From: Aerococcus urinaeequi
Lineage (GTDB): Bacteria > Bacillota > Bacilli > Lactobacillales > Aerococcaceae
DNA length: 64,000 bases
Assembly: GCF_001543205.1 (NCBI RefSeq)
Contig: NZ_CP014162.1
Span: 930,001-994,000 of the forward strand
Direction of reading: 5' to 3'
Part shown: one piece after another, positions 9,010 to 16,888 of the stretch
Numbering within the stretch: position 1 is the first letter of the stretch
How the letters are laid out: the number at the start of each line of letters is the position of its first letter
The notes under the pieces: model-generated
Seen by the model: only the letters and a program-made list of their open reading frames with translations
What the model was told of the DNA's origin: nothing
The model's database searches: none
Translations under genes and position numbers: made by a program

Positions 9010-9026
9010 TGTAATAATTCTGTAAC
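9010..9026 (+). promoter_or_regulatory. candidate WalR (YycF) box
   Basis: TGTAATAATTCTGTAAC is an exact match to the WalR direct repeat TGTWAH-N5-TGTWAH. It lies about 80 bases upstream of the proposed promoter of the LysM/APF gene, in the opposite orientation to the gene. The remaining AT-rich bases from 9027 to 9290 show nothing else I can support. Confidence 0.5.
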
Positions 9027-9290
9027 ACTATAAAGCTAGAGCTATATATATAAAGTGATAAAAGTAATTATTTTCACAAACTATGTCATATTATTTGAAA
9101 AATATGCGTTTTTATTATGAAGTAAATAAACAAAGTTATTAAAAAGATCTATATATCAATGTTTCTAATTTGTGTCAAATCGCAATGGTTCTGTAACATG
9201 ACATATGATACTTGCGAAATATTCTTTTTAAATATCGAATAATACAAATAGTTAGATACGCTATCAGGTATTTACTTGTTTCAAAGCAAT

Positions 9291-9320
9291 AAAAAAAGAC
9301 CAAGCTCTCGCCTAGTCTTC
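9291..9320 (-). terminator. terminator of the tRNA-Tyr/tRNA-Gln transcript
   Basis: AAGACTAGGC, loop GAGA, GCTTGGTCTT, then T run on the minus strand. The stem includes G-U wobble pairs and one mismatch. Confidence 0.75.
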
Positions 9321-9333
9321 TCGCTTTATATTA

Positions 9334-9405
9334 CTGGGATAGCTGGATTCGAACCAACGCATGACAGAGTCAAAGTCTGTTGCCTTACCGCTTGGCTATA
9401 TCCCA
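9334..9405 (-). tRNA. tRNA-Gln (TTG anticodon)
   Basis: 72-nt cloverleaf. The acceptor stem TGGGATA pairs with TATCCCA, with discriminator G. The anticodon loop reads CTTTGAC and the T-arm contains GGTTCGAATCC. CCA is not encoded. It lies 6 bases downstream of tRNA-Tyr in the same transcript. The sequence closely resembles Bacillus tRNA-Gln. Confidence 0.96.
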
Positions 9406-9411
9406 ATGTAA

Positions 9412-9492
9412 TGGAGGGAGAAGGATTTGAACCTTCGAACCCGAAGGAACGGATTTACAGTCCGCTGCGTTTGGCCACTTCGCTATCCCTCC
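9412..9492 (-). tRNA. tRNA-Tyr (GTA anticodon)
   Basis: 81-nt class II tRNA with a long variable arm. The acceptor GGAGGGA pairs with TCCCTCC, the anticodon loop is CTGTAAA and the T-arm carries GGTTCAAATCC. First gene of the Tyr-Gln pair. Confidence 0.96.
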
Positions 9493-9544
9493 ATATATCA
9501 ACGTATCCTTGAGAATTAACCTCTCAAAAATATCGTACTTAAGT

Positions 9545-9573
9545 AGTATATCATCAGATATTATAGATTTCAA
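9545..9573 (-). promoter_or_regulatory. promoter of the Tyr-Gln tRNA pair
   Basis: TTGAAA (9568-9573), 17-base spacer, TATACT (9545-9550), giving a short ~45-nt leader before tRNA-Tyr. Confidence 0.8.
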
Positions 9574-9631
9574 TAGTTTGGGCAAAAGTTTTTTGAAAAA
9601 TTTTTTTGGCTTATTTTACCGCCCTTTTCCC

Positions 9632-10375
9632 TCAACTTTCTTTACGCCTATTATATAGAAGAAAGATACTTTTGAGTGACTGGATTTCCGCTTCATTTAG
9701 TTGGCGATAACCCCCTTCCGCTAGGCCGTCAATTCTTAAATCGCCAATTGCTTGTCGGTATAAGTCTGTGACTTTTACTCCGCAAGCAAGGAACATTTTC
9801 TTCACTTGGTGGCGCCGTCCCTCTGAAATAGTGACTAAACCAGTTGAGGATTGCGGGCTTGCCGAAATGATTTCAAGCCTTGCTGCTTTACAGATCGTGC
9901 CATCCTGAAAAATGACACCAGCTTGAAATTGTGCGACCATTTTGCCATCAATAAGGCCATTCACGTTGACGCGGTAAGTTTTTGGAATATCAAATTTGGG
10001 TTGTTGGAAGATGTAATGGAGCTGGCCATTGTTGGTGACGAAGACGAGTCCATGGGCATCACGGTCCAGACGGCCGGTAATTGCTAAATCGCCGGGATTA
10101 TCTGCTGGTTGAATCAGGTCAATGACCGTTGGGTGGGTCTGGTCTTTATTGGCTGACAGGTAGCCTTTGGGTTTATGGACCAAGTAATAGGTATGGCCAA
10201 AATGGCGATCAATTACTACTTGGTCGACGGTAATCTCTTGCCAGCTGGGGTCCACAACGGTGGCGAATTCTGTGACAACTTGGCGGTCAACGGTGACATA
10301 GCCACCTTTCAATAGCCGTTTGCATTCTTTTCGAGTAACTTGCCCAGCATCCATAATCAATTGTCCAAGTAACAT
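9632..10375 (-). CDS. RsuA/RluB-family rRNA pseudouridine synthase
   Basis: 247 residues. An N-terminal S4 RNA-binding domain (~1-50, with SRKE-like TRKECKRLLKGGYVTVD) is followed by the pseudouridine synthase domain. The catalytic Asp is in GRLDRDAHGL and the second motif is EGRRHQVKKMF. The short S4-plus-catalytic architecture fits the RsuA group, which modifies 16S rRNA at position 516 in E. coli. Target assignment here is by family only. The gene is divergent from cdaA. Confidence 0.87.
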   Translation of the reverse strand: MLLGQLIMDAGQVTRKECKRLLKGGYVTVDRQVVTEFATVVDPSWQEITVDQVVIDRHFGHTYYLVHKPKGYLSANKDQTHPTVIDLIQPADNPGDLAITGRLDRDAHGLVFVTNNGQLHYIFQQPKFDIPKTYRVNVNGLIDGKMVAQFQAGVIFQDGTICKAARLEIISASPQSSTGLVTISEGRRHQVKKMFLACGVKVTDLYRQAIGDLRIDGLAEGGYRQLNEAEIQSLKSIFLLYNRRKES

Positions 10376-10511
10376 GCCATCCCTCCTTCACTCCAGTTTA
10401 CTTGTTTCTACCATTATAAACATTTTTGGGAAATGTGTCTTAAGTTTCTATCGACAAAAGGCTGATATGGTATACTTTATAGTGAGAAAACTTAGAATGG
10501 AGGATAGACGC

Positions 10512-11366
10512 ATGCAAATAGATTGGTCTGGTATTATTTCCTGGACGAATGTTTTCAATCTAATTGATATTTTGATTGTTTGGTTGTTTATCTACCAGCT
10601 CTTGAAGATCCTAAAGAATACGAAAGCCTTCAATATTTTGAACGGGGTTTTCATCTTCTTGCTGATTAAAATTATTTCCACCCTCTTCCAGTTGAAGACG
10701 GTAGATTGGATCATGAACAATATTATCCAATGGTCTGTCGTTGGTGCGATTGTCATATTCCAACCTGAAATCAGACGAGGATTAGATCATTTGGGACAAC
10801 AATTCTTTGCTGGTAAACGTGAAGCTGGGGCCCGCAATCCAAACGAAAAAATGGTGCGCGATTTAGTTGAAGCTTGCGAGTACATGGGTAAACGACGGAT
10901 TGGTGCTTTGATCTCCCTACAACGTTCGCAACCCTTAAATGAATACGCAGCTACTGGAATTCGATTAGATTCAGCCATCTCATCTCAATTATTGATTAAC
11001 ATTTTCATCCCAAATACGCCCCTACATGATGGTGCCGTGATTATTCAAGATTTAGAAATTGCTTCTGCCGCTTCTTACCTGCCGCTTTCAGAAAACTCGG
11101 AGATTCTTAAAGAATTAGGGACTAGACACCGGGCTGCTGTAGGCTTAAGTGAAGTAACAGATGCCATCACAATCGTCGTCTCAGAAGAAACAGGTGGTAT
11201 TTCAATTACTGAACGTGGCGAGATTACCCGCGACCTTAGTCAAGATGAGTTGTATACCATTCTAGCGGACAATTTTATCAACATCTCTGATGAGGAAGCG
11301 AATGATAACTTCTTAACTAACTGGTTTAACCAATTAACAGGAGGTGGCAAGTCAGATGATCAATAA
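10512..11366 (+). CDS. cdaA: diadenylate cyclase CdaA
   Basis: Makes the second messenger cyclic-di-AMP from two ATP. 284 residues from the ATG at 10512, preceded by GGAGG; an upstream extension lacks a ribosome-binding site. Three membrane helices occupy residues ~10-95 and the DAC domain follows. The DGA motif (Asp173) and the RHR motif (205-207) of the active site are both intact. An extended -10 (TGGTATACT at 10468-10476) lies 35 bases upstream. It is the first gene of the conserved cdaA-cdaR-glmM cluster and overlaps cdaR by 11 bases. Confidence 0.96.
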   Translation: MQIDWSGIISWTNVFNLIDILIVWLFIYQLLKILKNTKAFNILNGVFIFLLIKIISTLFQLKTVDWIMNNIIQWSVVGAIVIFQPEIRRGLDHLGQQFFAGKREAGARNPNEKMVRDLVEACEYMGKRRIGALISLQRSQPLNEYAATGIRLDSAISSQLLINIFIPNTPLHDGAVIIQDLEIASAASYLPLSENSEILKELGTRHRAAVGLSEVTDAITIVVSEETGGISITERGEITRDLSQDELYTILADNFINISDEEANDNFLTNWFNQLTGGGKSDDQ

Positions 11367-12684
11367 GTTTTATAACAATCGAATTGCCCTGTTAATTTTA
11401 TCGCTCTTCTTATCTATCTTAATGTTTGTATACGTGAAGGCTGAGCAGTATTCGGAAAACCCAGTGAGTTTCTTCCAAAACGTCAGCGAAGCGACAACAG
11501 AAACGATTTATAACGTGCCTGTTTATATAGATGGAAACGTGGATGCGTATTATGTCACTGGTCTCCTAGATAGCGTTTCTGTCAGTTTATCTGGACCAAA
11601 AAACTTAATCGAACAAACACTTGAAGCCGATGACTTCCGCGTCATCACAGAAGACTTAACCGATTTAGGCGAAGGGTCTCATTACATCCAATTACAATTG
11701 GAAAATGTTTCAGAAGCTGTTTCTTATGAGATTTCACCTTCAAGCGTCAATATTTCAATCGATTCGCTACAAACAACTGAATATCCAGTCCAAGTGGAAA
11801 TGTCTAATGAATCTGCAGTTGCGGATGGTTACGAAATTACAGATGTGTCTTTAAGCCAAGATTCTGTCACCTTAACTGGTTCGACATCTGACATTGAAAG
11901 CGTGAGCCAAGTTTATACAGTCGTAAATATTCCAGATAACTTATCTGAAGACTACACCACAACCGCCACTGTCATTACAGAAAATGCGGACGGTGATATC
12001 TTGAATATCAACACCGACCCAAGTGAGGTTGACGTGACCGTTCAAGTTTCGCCTGAAGGTGTGTCGGTCCCTATTGAAGCCAATATCACCAACGAACGCG
12101 AAGGCTACACCTATGAAGCAACGATTTTAGATAGCCAGCACGCGACTTTATCTGGTGACTACGATACCATCAATAACACTGAAAGCGTGTCTGCAACCGT
12201 TGATGTATCAAGGATTACAACAACGACTACTGTAGACGCGCCCATTGTCCTACCTGATGGTGTAACGAGTTCAGATCCTTCAAGCGTTCGGGTCCAAGTG
12301 GTGCCAACGGCTAACGAGTCTTCATCTTCGTCATCATCTAGCGCGTCATCTAGTGCCTCATCAGAAAGCGATGAGGATAGCGCCAGCTCAGACACCGCTT
12401 CAAGCGAGTCTAGCGAAGAAAGTGCTACGAGTAGCGAAAGCGGCACTAGCGGTAATGAATCCACTATTGAAGAAGATACGACAAGTGATAGCGACATCAG
12501 CGACAGCACCAGTTCAACCACGAGCGAAGTTGGCGTAACGACTGGCGTCAGTAACAACTTACAAAATGGCAACGGCAATGTCCAAGCCGATCAAATCAAT
12601 TCAACAAGTTCAGAAAGCGTCTCTAGCTCTTCTAGCGCAAATGTCTTTAACGCAATACTTGCTTTTTTAGCTAGTTTTTCCTAG
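11356..12684 (+). CDS. cdaR: CdaA regulatory protein CdaR (YbbR domains) with Ser-rich tail
   Basis: Membrane-anchored regulator that interacts with CdaA. The start chosen is the ATG at 11356, after AGGAGG with 11-base spacing. One N-terminal helix (IALLILSLFLSILMFVYV) is followed by about four extracytoplasmic YbbR repeats to residue ~320. The last ~120 residues are Ser/Thr/Asp/Glu low-complexity sequence and end in a short hydrophobic stretch (VFNAILAFLASF). The tail is unusual; YbbR proteins commonly end soon after the repeats. It overlaps cdaA, so translational coupling is likely. Confidence 0.92.
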   Translation: MINKFYNNRIALLILSLFLSILMFVYVKAEQYSENPVSFFQNVSEATTETIYNVPVYIDGNVDAYYVTGLLDSVSVSLSGPKNLIEQTLEADDFRVITEDLTDLGEGSHYIQLQLENVSEAVSYEISPSSVNISIDSLQTTEYPVQVEMSNESAVADGYEITDVSLSQDSVTLTGSTSDIESVSQVYTVVNIPDNLSEDYTTTATVITENADGDILNINTDPSEVDVTVQVSPEGVSVPIEANITNEREGYTYEATILDSQHATLSGDYDTINNTESVSATVDVSRITTTTTVDAPIVLPDGVTSSDPSSVRVQVVPTANESSSSSSSSASSSASSESDEDSASSDTASSESSEESATSSESGTSGNESTIEEDTTSDSDISDSTSSTTSEVGVTTGVSNNLQNGNGNVQADQINSTSSESVSSSSSANVFNAILAFLASFS

Positions 12685-12823
12685 TATTAACCAGTGTAAT
12701 CTAGACTGCCTTTTTCAAGGCAAGAAACATATCTATAATTTTTAATTATGAATCAGTAAATGTTATACTATAACGAAATCGACGAAAAATCGATATTCAC
12801 TTTCGAAAACAAAGGAGTAAATT

Positions 12824-14188
12824 ATGAGAAAATATTTTGGTACTGATGGGGTTCGCGGTTTAGCGAATGAAGAATTAACACCAGAATTAGCATTTAAATT
12901 GGGTCGTTTTGGTGGTCACGTGTTAATGCAACATGCACCAGAAGGAATGGAACATCCGCGTGTTCTAGTTGCCCGCGATACACGTATCTCAGGTCAATTA
13001 TTAGAGCAAGCCTTAACTGCTGGTTTATTATCAGTAGGGATTGAAGTGCAACAATTAGGCGTTATTACAACTCCAGCTGTATCTTATTTAACTCGTACTA
13101 CCGGTGCAACTGCTGGTGTCATGATTTCAGCAAGCCACAACCCTGCACCAGACAATGGGATTAAATTCTTTGGTTCTGACGGCTTCAAATTGTCTGACGC
13201 TCAAGAAGAAGAAATCGAAGCATTATTAGACCAAGAAGAAGATACTTTACCACGTCCATCAGCTGAAGGATTAGGAACAGTAATCGCTAACCCAGGTGCA
13301 GTTGGTAAATACTTAGAATTCCTAGCATCCACAATTTCTGGTGATTTATCAGGGATTAAAGTAGCTGTTGATGGCGCTAACGGTGCCACTTCACCATTAG
13401 TTAACCGTTTATTCGCTGACTTAGGTACTGACTTTACAACAATGGCGACTTCTCCAAATGGTATCAACATCAACGACGGTGTTGGTTCAACACATACAGA
13501 GAAATTACAAGCCCTTGTAAAAGAAACAGGTGCTGATGTCGGTGTGGCCTTCGATGGTGACGGCGACCGCTGTTTAGCAGTTGACGAAGAAGGTAACCTA
13601 GTAGACGGTGACCAAATGATGTTCATCTGTGGTAAATACTTAAACGAACGTGGTAAATTAAACGACAACACAATCGTGTCAACTGTAATGTCTAACTTAG
13701 GTTTCCACAAAGCAGTTGAAGAAGCAGGCATGAAAGCACCACAAACTAAAGTTGGTGACCGTTATGTGGTTGAAGAAATGCGTGAACACGGATATAACCT
13801 TGGTGGAGAACAATCAGGTCATATCATCTTCATGGACTACAACAACACAGGTGACGGCCTTTTATCAGCAGTACAATTACTACATGTATTAAAAACTTCA
13901 GGTAAAAAATTATCTGAATTAGCTGGTGAAATGAAAACTTACCCTCAAGAATTAATCAATGTGCGTGTAACACGTGAAGGTAAAACAGAAGCAATGAATT
14001 CTGCAACTGTACAACAAGTTATTGATGAAGTGAACACAGAAATGGACGGCAATGGCCGTATCTTAGTACGCCTTTCAGGAACAGAAAACCTATTACGTGT
14101 TATGGTAGAAGCCCAAACAGACGAAGAAGCATACAACTACGCAAAACGAATCGCAGATCAAGTAAGCAAAGAATTCGGCGTAGAATAA
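12824..14188 (+). CDS. glmM: phosphoglucosamine mutase
   Basis: Interconverts glucosamine-6-phosphate and glucosamine-1-phosphate on the route to UDP-GlcNAc. 454 residues, full length. The phosphorylated catalytic Ser104 is in ISASHNP, the metal-binding loop is DGDGDR (~residue 245), the sugar-binding motif GGEQSGH is near residue 327, and the C-terminal phosphate loop [11 protein letters not shown] is intact. AAAGGAG precedes the ATG. An extended -10 (TGTTATACT, 12761-12769) suggests an additional promoter after cdaR. Two structured repeats and a terminator follow the stop. Confidence 0.97.
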   Translation: MRKYFGTDGVRGLANEELTPELAFKLGRFGGHVLMQHAPEGMEHPRVLVARDTRISGQLLEQALTAGLLSVGIEVQQLGVITTPAVSYLTRTTGATAGVMISASHNPAPDNGIKFFGSDGFKLSDAQEEEIEALLDQEEDTLPRPSAEGLGTVIANPGAVGKYLEFLASTISGDLSGIKVAVDGANGATSPLVNRLFADLGTDFTTMATSPNGININDGVGSTHTEKLQALVKETGADVGVAFDGDGDRCLAVDEEGNLVDGDQMMFICGKYLNERGKLNDNTIVSTVMSNLGFHKAVEEAGMKAPQTKVGDRYVVEEMREHGYNLGGEQSGHIIFMDYNNTGDGLLSAVQLLHVLKTSGKKLSELAGEMKTYPQELINVRVTREGKTEAMNSATVQQVIDEVNTEMDGNGRILVRLSGTENLLRVMVEAQTDEEAYNYAKRIADQVSKEFGVE

Positions 14189-14192
14189 AAAC

Positions 14193-14310
14193 AAGGTGTG
14201 AGTGAGACCGCTTAGCTCAATAATGCTGGAAGAATAATGCAGTAGCTGATGTAATCAGCTGCAAATTAGTCTGAAGCAGGCTTGAGCTGGTCGAGCGAAC
14301 CCGATTATCA
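14193..14310 (+). repeat. structured repeat element, copy A
   Basis: First of two tandem copies with a 117-base period starting 4 bases after the glmM stop. It begins AAGGTGTGAG and ends GAACCCGATTATC. An outer stem forms from GACC-(4-base bulge)-AGCTCAA and TTGAGCT-GGTC. An inner hairpin has TGGAAG, stem, GCAGT, stem AGCTGAT/ATCAGCT, GCAA, stem, CTGAAG. I do not recognise the family. Confidence 0.7.
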
Positions 14311-14427
14311 AGGTGTGACGCAAACCGGTAGAAATGAACCGTTGGAAGTTTAGTGCAGGAACTGACGCAGTCAGTTGCAAACTAAACTGAAACGCAGTCA
14401 TTTCTGGTTTGCGGAACCCGATTATCA
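14310..14427 (+). repeat. structured repeat element, copy B
   Basis: Second tandem copy. The flanks (AAGGTGTGA and GAACCCGATTATCA) and the loop motifs (TTGGAAG, GCAGG, GCAA, CTGAAA) are kept, while the stems are rewritten with compensating changes: outer GCAAACC/GGTTTGC and AGAAATGA/TCATTTCT, inner GTTTAGT/ACTAAAC and AACTGAC/GTCAGTT. Conservation of pairing over sequence points to an RNA-level structure. Confidence 0.7.
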
Positions 14428-14451
14428 GGATGCGACGTCTTATATAGACTA

Positions 14452-14485
14452 AACAGCGTATGGCCTTGGCCATACGCTGTTTTTC
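14452..14485. terminator. bidirectional terminator after glmM repeats
   Basis: AAACAGCGTATGGCC, 2-base loop, GGCCATACGCTGTTT with T tail. It also lies 6 bases from the stop of the convergent membrane-protein gene. Confidence 0.88.
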
Positions 14486-14490
14486 TTGTG

Positions 14491-15126
14491 CTATTTTTGT
14501 TTCTGTTTACTTATAAATAAAGATCTAGCAATCAATGCGACTATCGTAACAATGATGCCAAGAATGAAGTTATCACTAAGCACAAGTCTAAATGGGGTCT
14601 TAACAAAGACGGTTAGCGTAAGTCCCGCCACTATATACAAGGCAATAATAAAACCATTGAGAATTCTACTTTGGCTATTATACTTCTTATACGCACTACT
14701 ACCAAGAATCCAAAGAATACCTAACGCCCCAATTAATCCATAAATTCCTACTACGACAAATTGACCTAGATCGACCACATTGGATGAGCCAAAGGTCAAA
14801 ATAAATAGAGTTACTATTATATATGCGCTAATACCATAAAAAGCTAGTTGAAGAAAACTTCTAGGATTAACAGGTACATTCGCCAATAAATCATCCGCAA
14901 CTACTTTAGGATTTTGTCCAAAATAAGTCTCCGCACTTTGTCCAACACTTTGAGCATCTAAAATATCTTGCAATATTTCAAGTGCCTTCTCTTCAATGAT
15001 TTGATTATCTTTGAAGACACTTTTTCCTCTTAGATATAGTAGTAAATCTCCGTAGTAACGTGCATTTTCGGCATTTAATTTCCGTTGCAATAACCGATTA
15101 TGTTTAACCAATTCATTTGTTTCCAT
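14491..15126 (-). CDS. PadR-associated membrane protein (DUF1129-like)
   Basis: 211 residues. The N-terminal ~95 residues are soluble (LLYLRGKSVFKD, IEEKALEILQDILDAQ, SAETYFGQNP). Four hydrophobic segments follow, and the protein ends SLFISKQKQK. The start at 15126 is preferred because GGAAGG lies 9 bases upstream; the next ATG upstream abuts it. It lies 22 bases after a PadR-type regulator gene, a common pairing in which the regulator controls the membrane protein. The function is unknown. Confidence 0.7.
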   Translation of the reverse strand: METNELVKHNRLLQRKLNAENARYYGDLLLYLRGKSVFKDNQIIEEKALEILQDILDAQSVGQSAETYFGQNPKVVADDLLANVPVNPRSFLQLAFYGISAYIIVTLFILTFGSSNVVDLGQFVVVGIYGLIGALGILWILGSSAYKKYNSQSRILNGFIIALYIVAGLTLTVFVKTPFRLVLSDNFILGIIVTIVALIARSLFISKQKQK

Positions 15127-15148
15127 ACTATCCATCCTTCCAAGTTCA

Positions 15149-15475
15149 CTAATTCAACAATTTATCGATGTTTTTCTGTAATTGAAGCCATTCTAAAATA
15201 AATGAAGCTTTTTCTTCTTCGCCTTTTTCAGTTAATTGATAGTACTTTCTTTTTGGTCCATCTGGTGAAGGAACCTGGTGTCCTTCAATAAATCCTTTTT
15301 TCTCTAAGTTTAGTAATAAAGGATAAATGGTTCCTTTTGGAATTTCACTAAAACCTATTTCTTCAAGCTTCACACCCAACGTATAACCATATAACGTTTC
15401 CTTACTCAATAAAACTAAGATACATCCGGATAAAATCCCTTTGAGCATTTGGGATGATCGATTACTTGGTGCCAT
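15149..15475 (-). CDS. PadR-family transcriptional regulator
   Basis: 108 residues of winged-helix PadR type: KGILSGCILVLLSKETLYGYTL, then the recognition region IPKGTIYPLLLNLEKKGFI, the wing GPKRKYYQLTEKG and a short C-terminal helix. PadR proteins repress their own operon and usually release on binding a phenolic or drug-like ligand. A 26-base palindrome overlapping the promoter is the likely operator. First gene of a two-gene operon with the membrane protein. Confidence 0.88.
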   Translation of the reverse strand: MAPSNRSSQMLKGILSGCILVLLSKETLYGYTLGVKLEEIGFSEIPKGTIYPLLLNLEKKGFIEGHQVPSPDGPKRKYYQLTEKGEEEKASFILEWLQLQKNIDKLLN

Positions 15476-15502
15476 GAACTAGCCCCCTCTCTGATAGCTA
15501 TA

Positions 15503-15545
15503 TTGTTTTACATACTAGTGTAGAACAATCACAACTATATTGCAA
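15503..15545 (-). promoter_or_regulatory. padR operon promoter with overlapping palindromic operator
   Basis: TTGCAA (15540-15545), 17-base spacer, TACACT (15517-15522). A near-perfect 26-base palindrome centred on ACTAGT (15503-15528; outer arms TTGT/ACAA) covers the -10, which fits autorepression by PadR. Confidence 0.7.
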
Positions 15546-15595
15546 TACATAATAGCTATTTGAATGAATTCCCTTGCCACCCAATCGCAATATCC

Positions 15596-15631
15596 AAAAA
15601 TAGCGCATGGCCATAGCCATACGCTGTTTTT
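15596..15631 (-). terminator. terminator after the MerR gene
   Basis: AAAAACAGCGTATGGC, 4-base loop, GCCATGCGCTATTTTT on the minus strand. The stem is very similar to the terminator at 14452-14485. Confidence 0.85.
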
Positions 15632-15642
15632 AAATTTCTATC

Positions 15643-16401
15643 CTATTTCGCGAAGTGGTTGATAACATCTCGCAAGAATACTGCTGCTCCTGGTGCAACT
15701 GCATCATAGTGGGCTGTAAACCGTTCATCCGCTACATACATTTCACCTAAATTACGGTGCATTTCGAGTGAATAATTATTTTCTGGCACATAGAATTGTA
15801 ACCATTCTTGATGTAATTCAAATACTTCCTTGGCTAGTGGCGATGTAGTATCCCCAATAGCTGTTGCCTCTGCTAAATGTTCATGTAAGGCTACCGTCAA
15901 CATTTCAATTGATCCCCAGGTTTCATGGTCTATCCCCATTAACCGTTTGGTCGCCTCATCCATTTGATCATCACCGTATTTGGCCCGCACTTCCCCGCCA
16001 AATTTGGCTTCATTTTCATCGATCAATTGTTGTTTAAATGCTTCAAATTTTTCTTCGTCTACCATTTCAATTTCGCCCCTTTGCGCTTTGATCGTTGTCC
16101 GCACCGTCTCAATTAACCGGTCAATCCGACGGCGTTCCTGTGAAAGGTAAGCCAAGTGATCACTCAAGGACTCTGTCACCACGTAGGTTGGTGCCTGCAC
16201 AATTTCTCGAATTTCAGCAAGTGGCAGGTCCATCTCCCGGAAAAAAAGAATTTGCTGCAATAAGTCGACTTCTCTTTCTCCGTACAATCGGTAACCCGCC
16301 TCAGATAAAGTTTGTGGTTCTAATAAACCTATCTTGTCATAGTGGCGTAAAGTTTTCCTTGTCACACCAGCCAAATCGGCCAATTCTCCTATTGTATACA
16401 T
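15643..16401 (-). CDS. MerR-family regulator with TipAS-type ligand domain
   Basis: 252 residues from the ATG at 16401 (GAGAGGTG upstream; a GTG 9 bases earlier directly abuts that site). The N-terminal MerR HTH is MYTIGELADLAGVTRKTLRHYDK. A dimerisation coiled coil covers ~75-115. The remaining ~135 residues resemble the TipAS antibiotic-recognition domain (FYVPENNYSLEMHRNLGEMY near the end). Mta/TipA-like proteins activate promoters with 19-base spacers, and such a promoter lies directly upstream, so autoactivation is likely. The ligand and any other target gene are unknown. Confidence 0.88.
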   Translation of the reverse strand: MYTIGELADLAGVTRKTLRHYDKIGLLEPQTLSEAGYRLYGEREVDLLQQILFFREMDLPLAEIREIVQAPTYVVTESLSDHLAYLSQERRRIDRLIETVRTTIKAQRGEIEMVDEEKFEAFKQQLIDENEAKFGGEVRAKYGDDQMDEATKRLMGIDHETWGSIEMLTVALHEHLAEATAIGDTTSPLAKEVFELHQEWLQFYVPENNYSLEMHRNLGEMYVADERFTAHYDAVAPGAAVFLRDVINHFAK

Positions 16402-16422
16402 CCTACTCACCTCTCAATAGAT

Positions 16423-16453
16423 ATCATAAAGCCTGCCCTTAGGTAAAGGTAAA
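16423..16453 (-). promoter_or_regulatory. MerR-type promoter with 19-base spacer
   Basis: TTTACC (16448-16453), 19-base spacer, TATGAT (16423-16428). Overlong spacers are the hallmark of promoters that MerR proteins remodel. Confidence 0.6.
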
Positions 16454-16524
16454 CCCCTTTTTTGAAAAAGGGCGAATCTTTTTAAGCGAAGTATCATTTC
16501 CCGCTACCTTCCTATTTTAATTTC

Positions 16525-16563
16525 AAAAAAAGACGTGGCAAAATATCTTTCGCCACGTCTTTT
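16525..16563 (-). terminator. terminator after yidD
   Basis: AAAAGACGTGGC, 12-base loop, GCCACGTCTTTT, followed by T run on the minus strand. Confidence 0.9.
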
Positions 16564-16567
16564 ACTA

Positions 16568-16882
16568 CTATTCTACTTCATGATGGTGGTCATGTTTCTC
16601 CATTTGTGCAATCAAATATGCCCGGTCTTCGTCAGACATTTCCTCACGGTTGCGACGTAAAGTGAAATGGTCTGGTACTGGATCTAGCCCCCCTGGCACC
16701 ATTGGGTTACAACGGATAATCCGTGCCGTCCCCATAGCCGCACCCTTAAGTGTGCCATGTTTATTGACTGCTTGAATCATATAAGTTGAGCACGATGGAT
16801 AGTAGCGGCAAGTTGGTGGAAACATTGGGGAAATATACTTTTGGTAACCCCGCACCATTTTTACCAGAGGCTTGTCAGCCAT
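16568..16882 (-). CDS. yidD: membrane protein insertion efficiency factor YidD
   Basis: 104 residues. The family signature is complete: [31 protein letters not shown] and [12 protein letters not shown], including the three cysteines. YidD is a small membrane-surface protein that assists YidC-dependent insertion. The C-terminus is acidic and His-rich (KHDHHHEVE). It starts 6 bases after the DJ-1-like gene and is probably co-transcribed with it. Confidence 0.95.
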   Translation of the reverse strand: MADKPLVKMVRGYQKYISPMFPPTCRYYPSCSTYMIQAVNKHGTLKGAAMGTARIIRCNPMVPGGLDPVPDHFTLRRNREEMSDEDRAYLIAQMEKHDHHHEVE

Positions 16883-16888
16883 AATACG

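Noticed and set aside
10320-10511. Upstream extension of cdaA by 64 codons
   Set aside because: It has no ribosome-binding site, overlaps the start of the divergent pseudouridine synthase gene, and the ATG at 10512 has GGAGG and matches the family's N-terminus.
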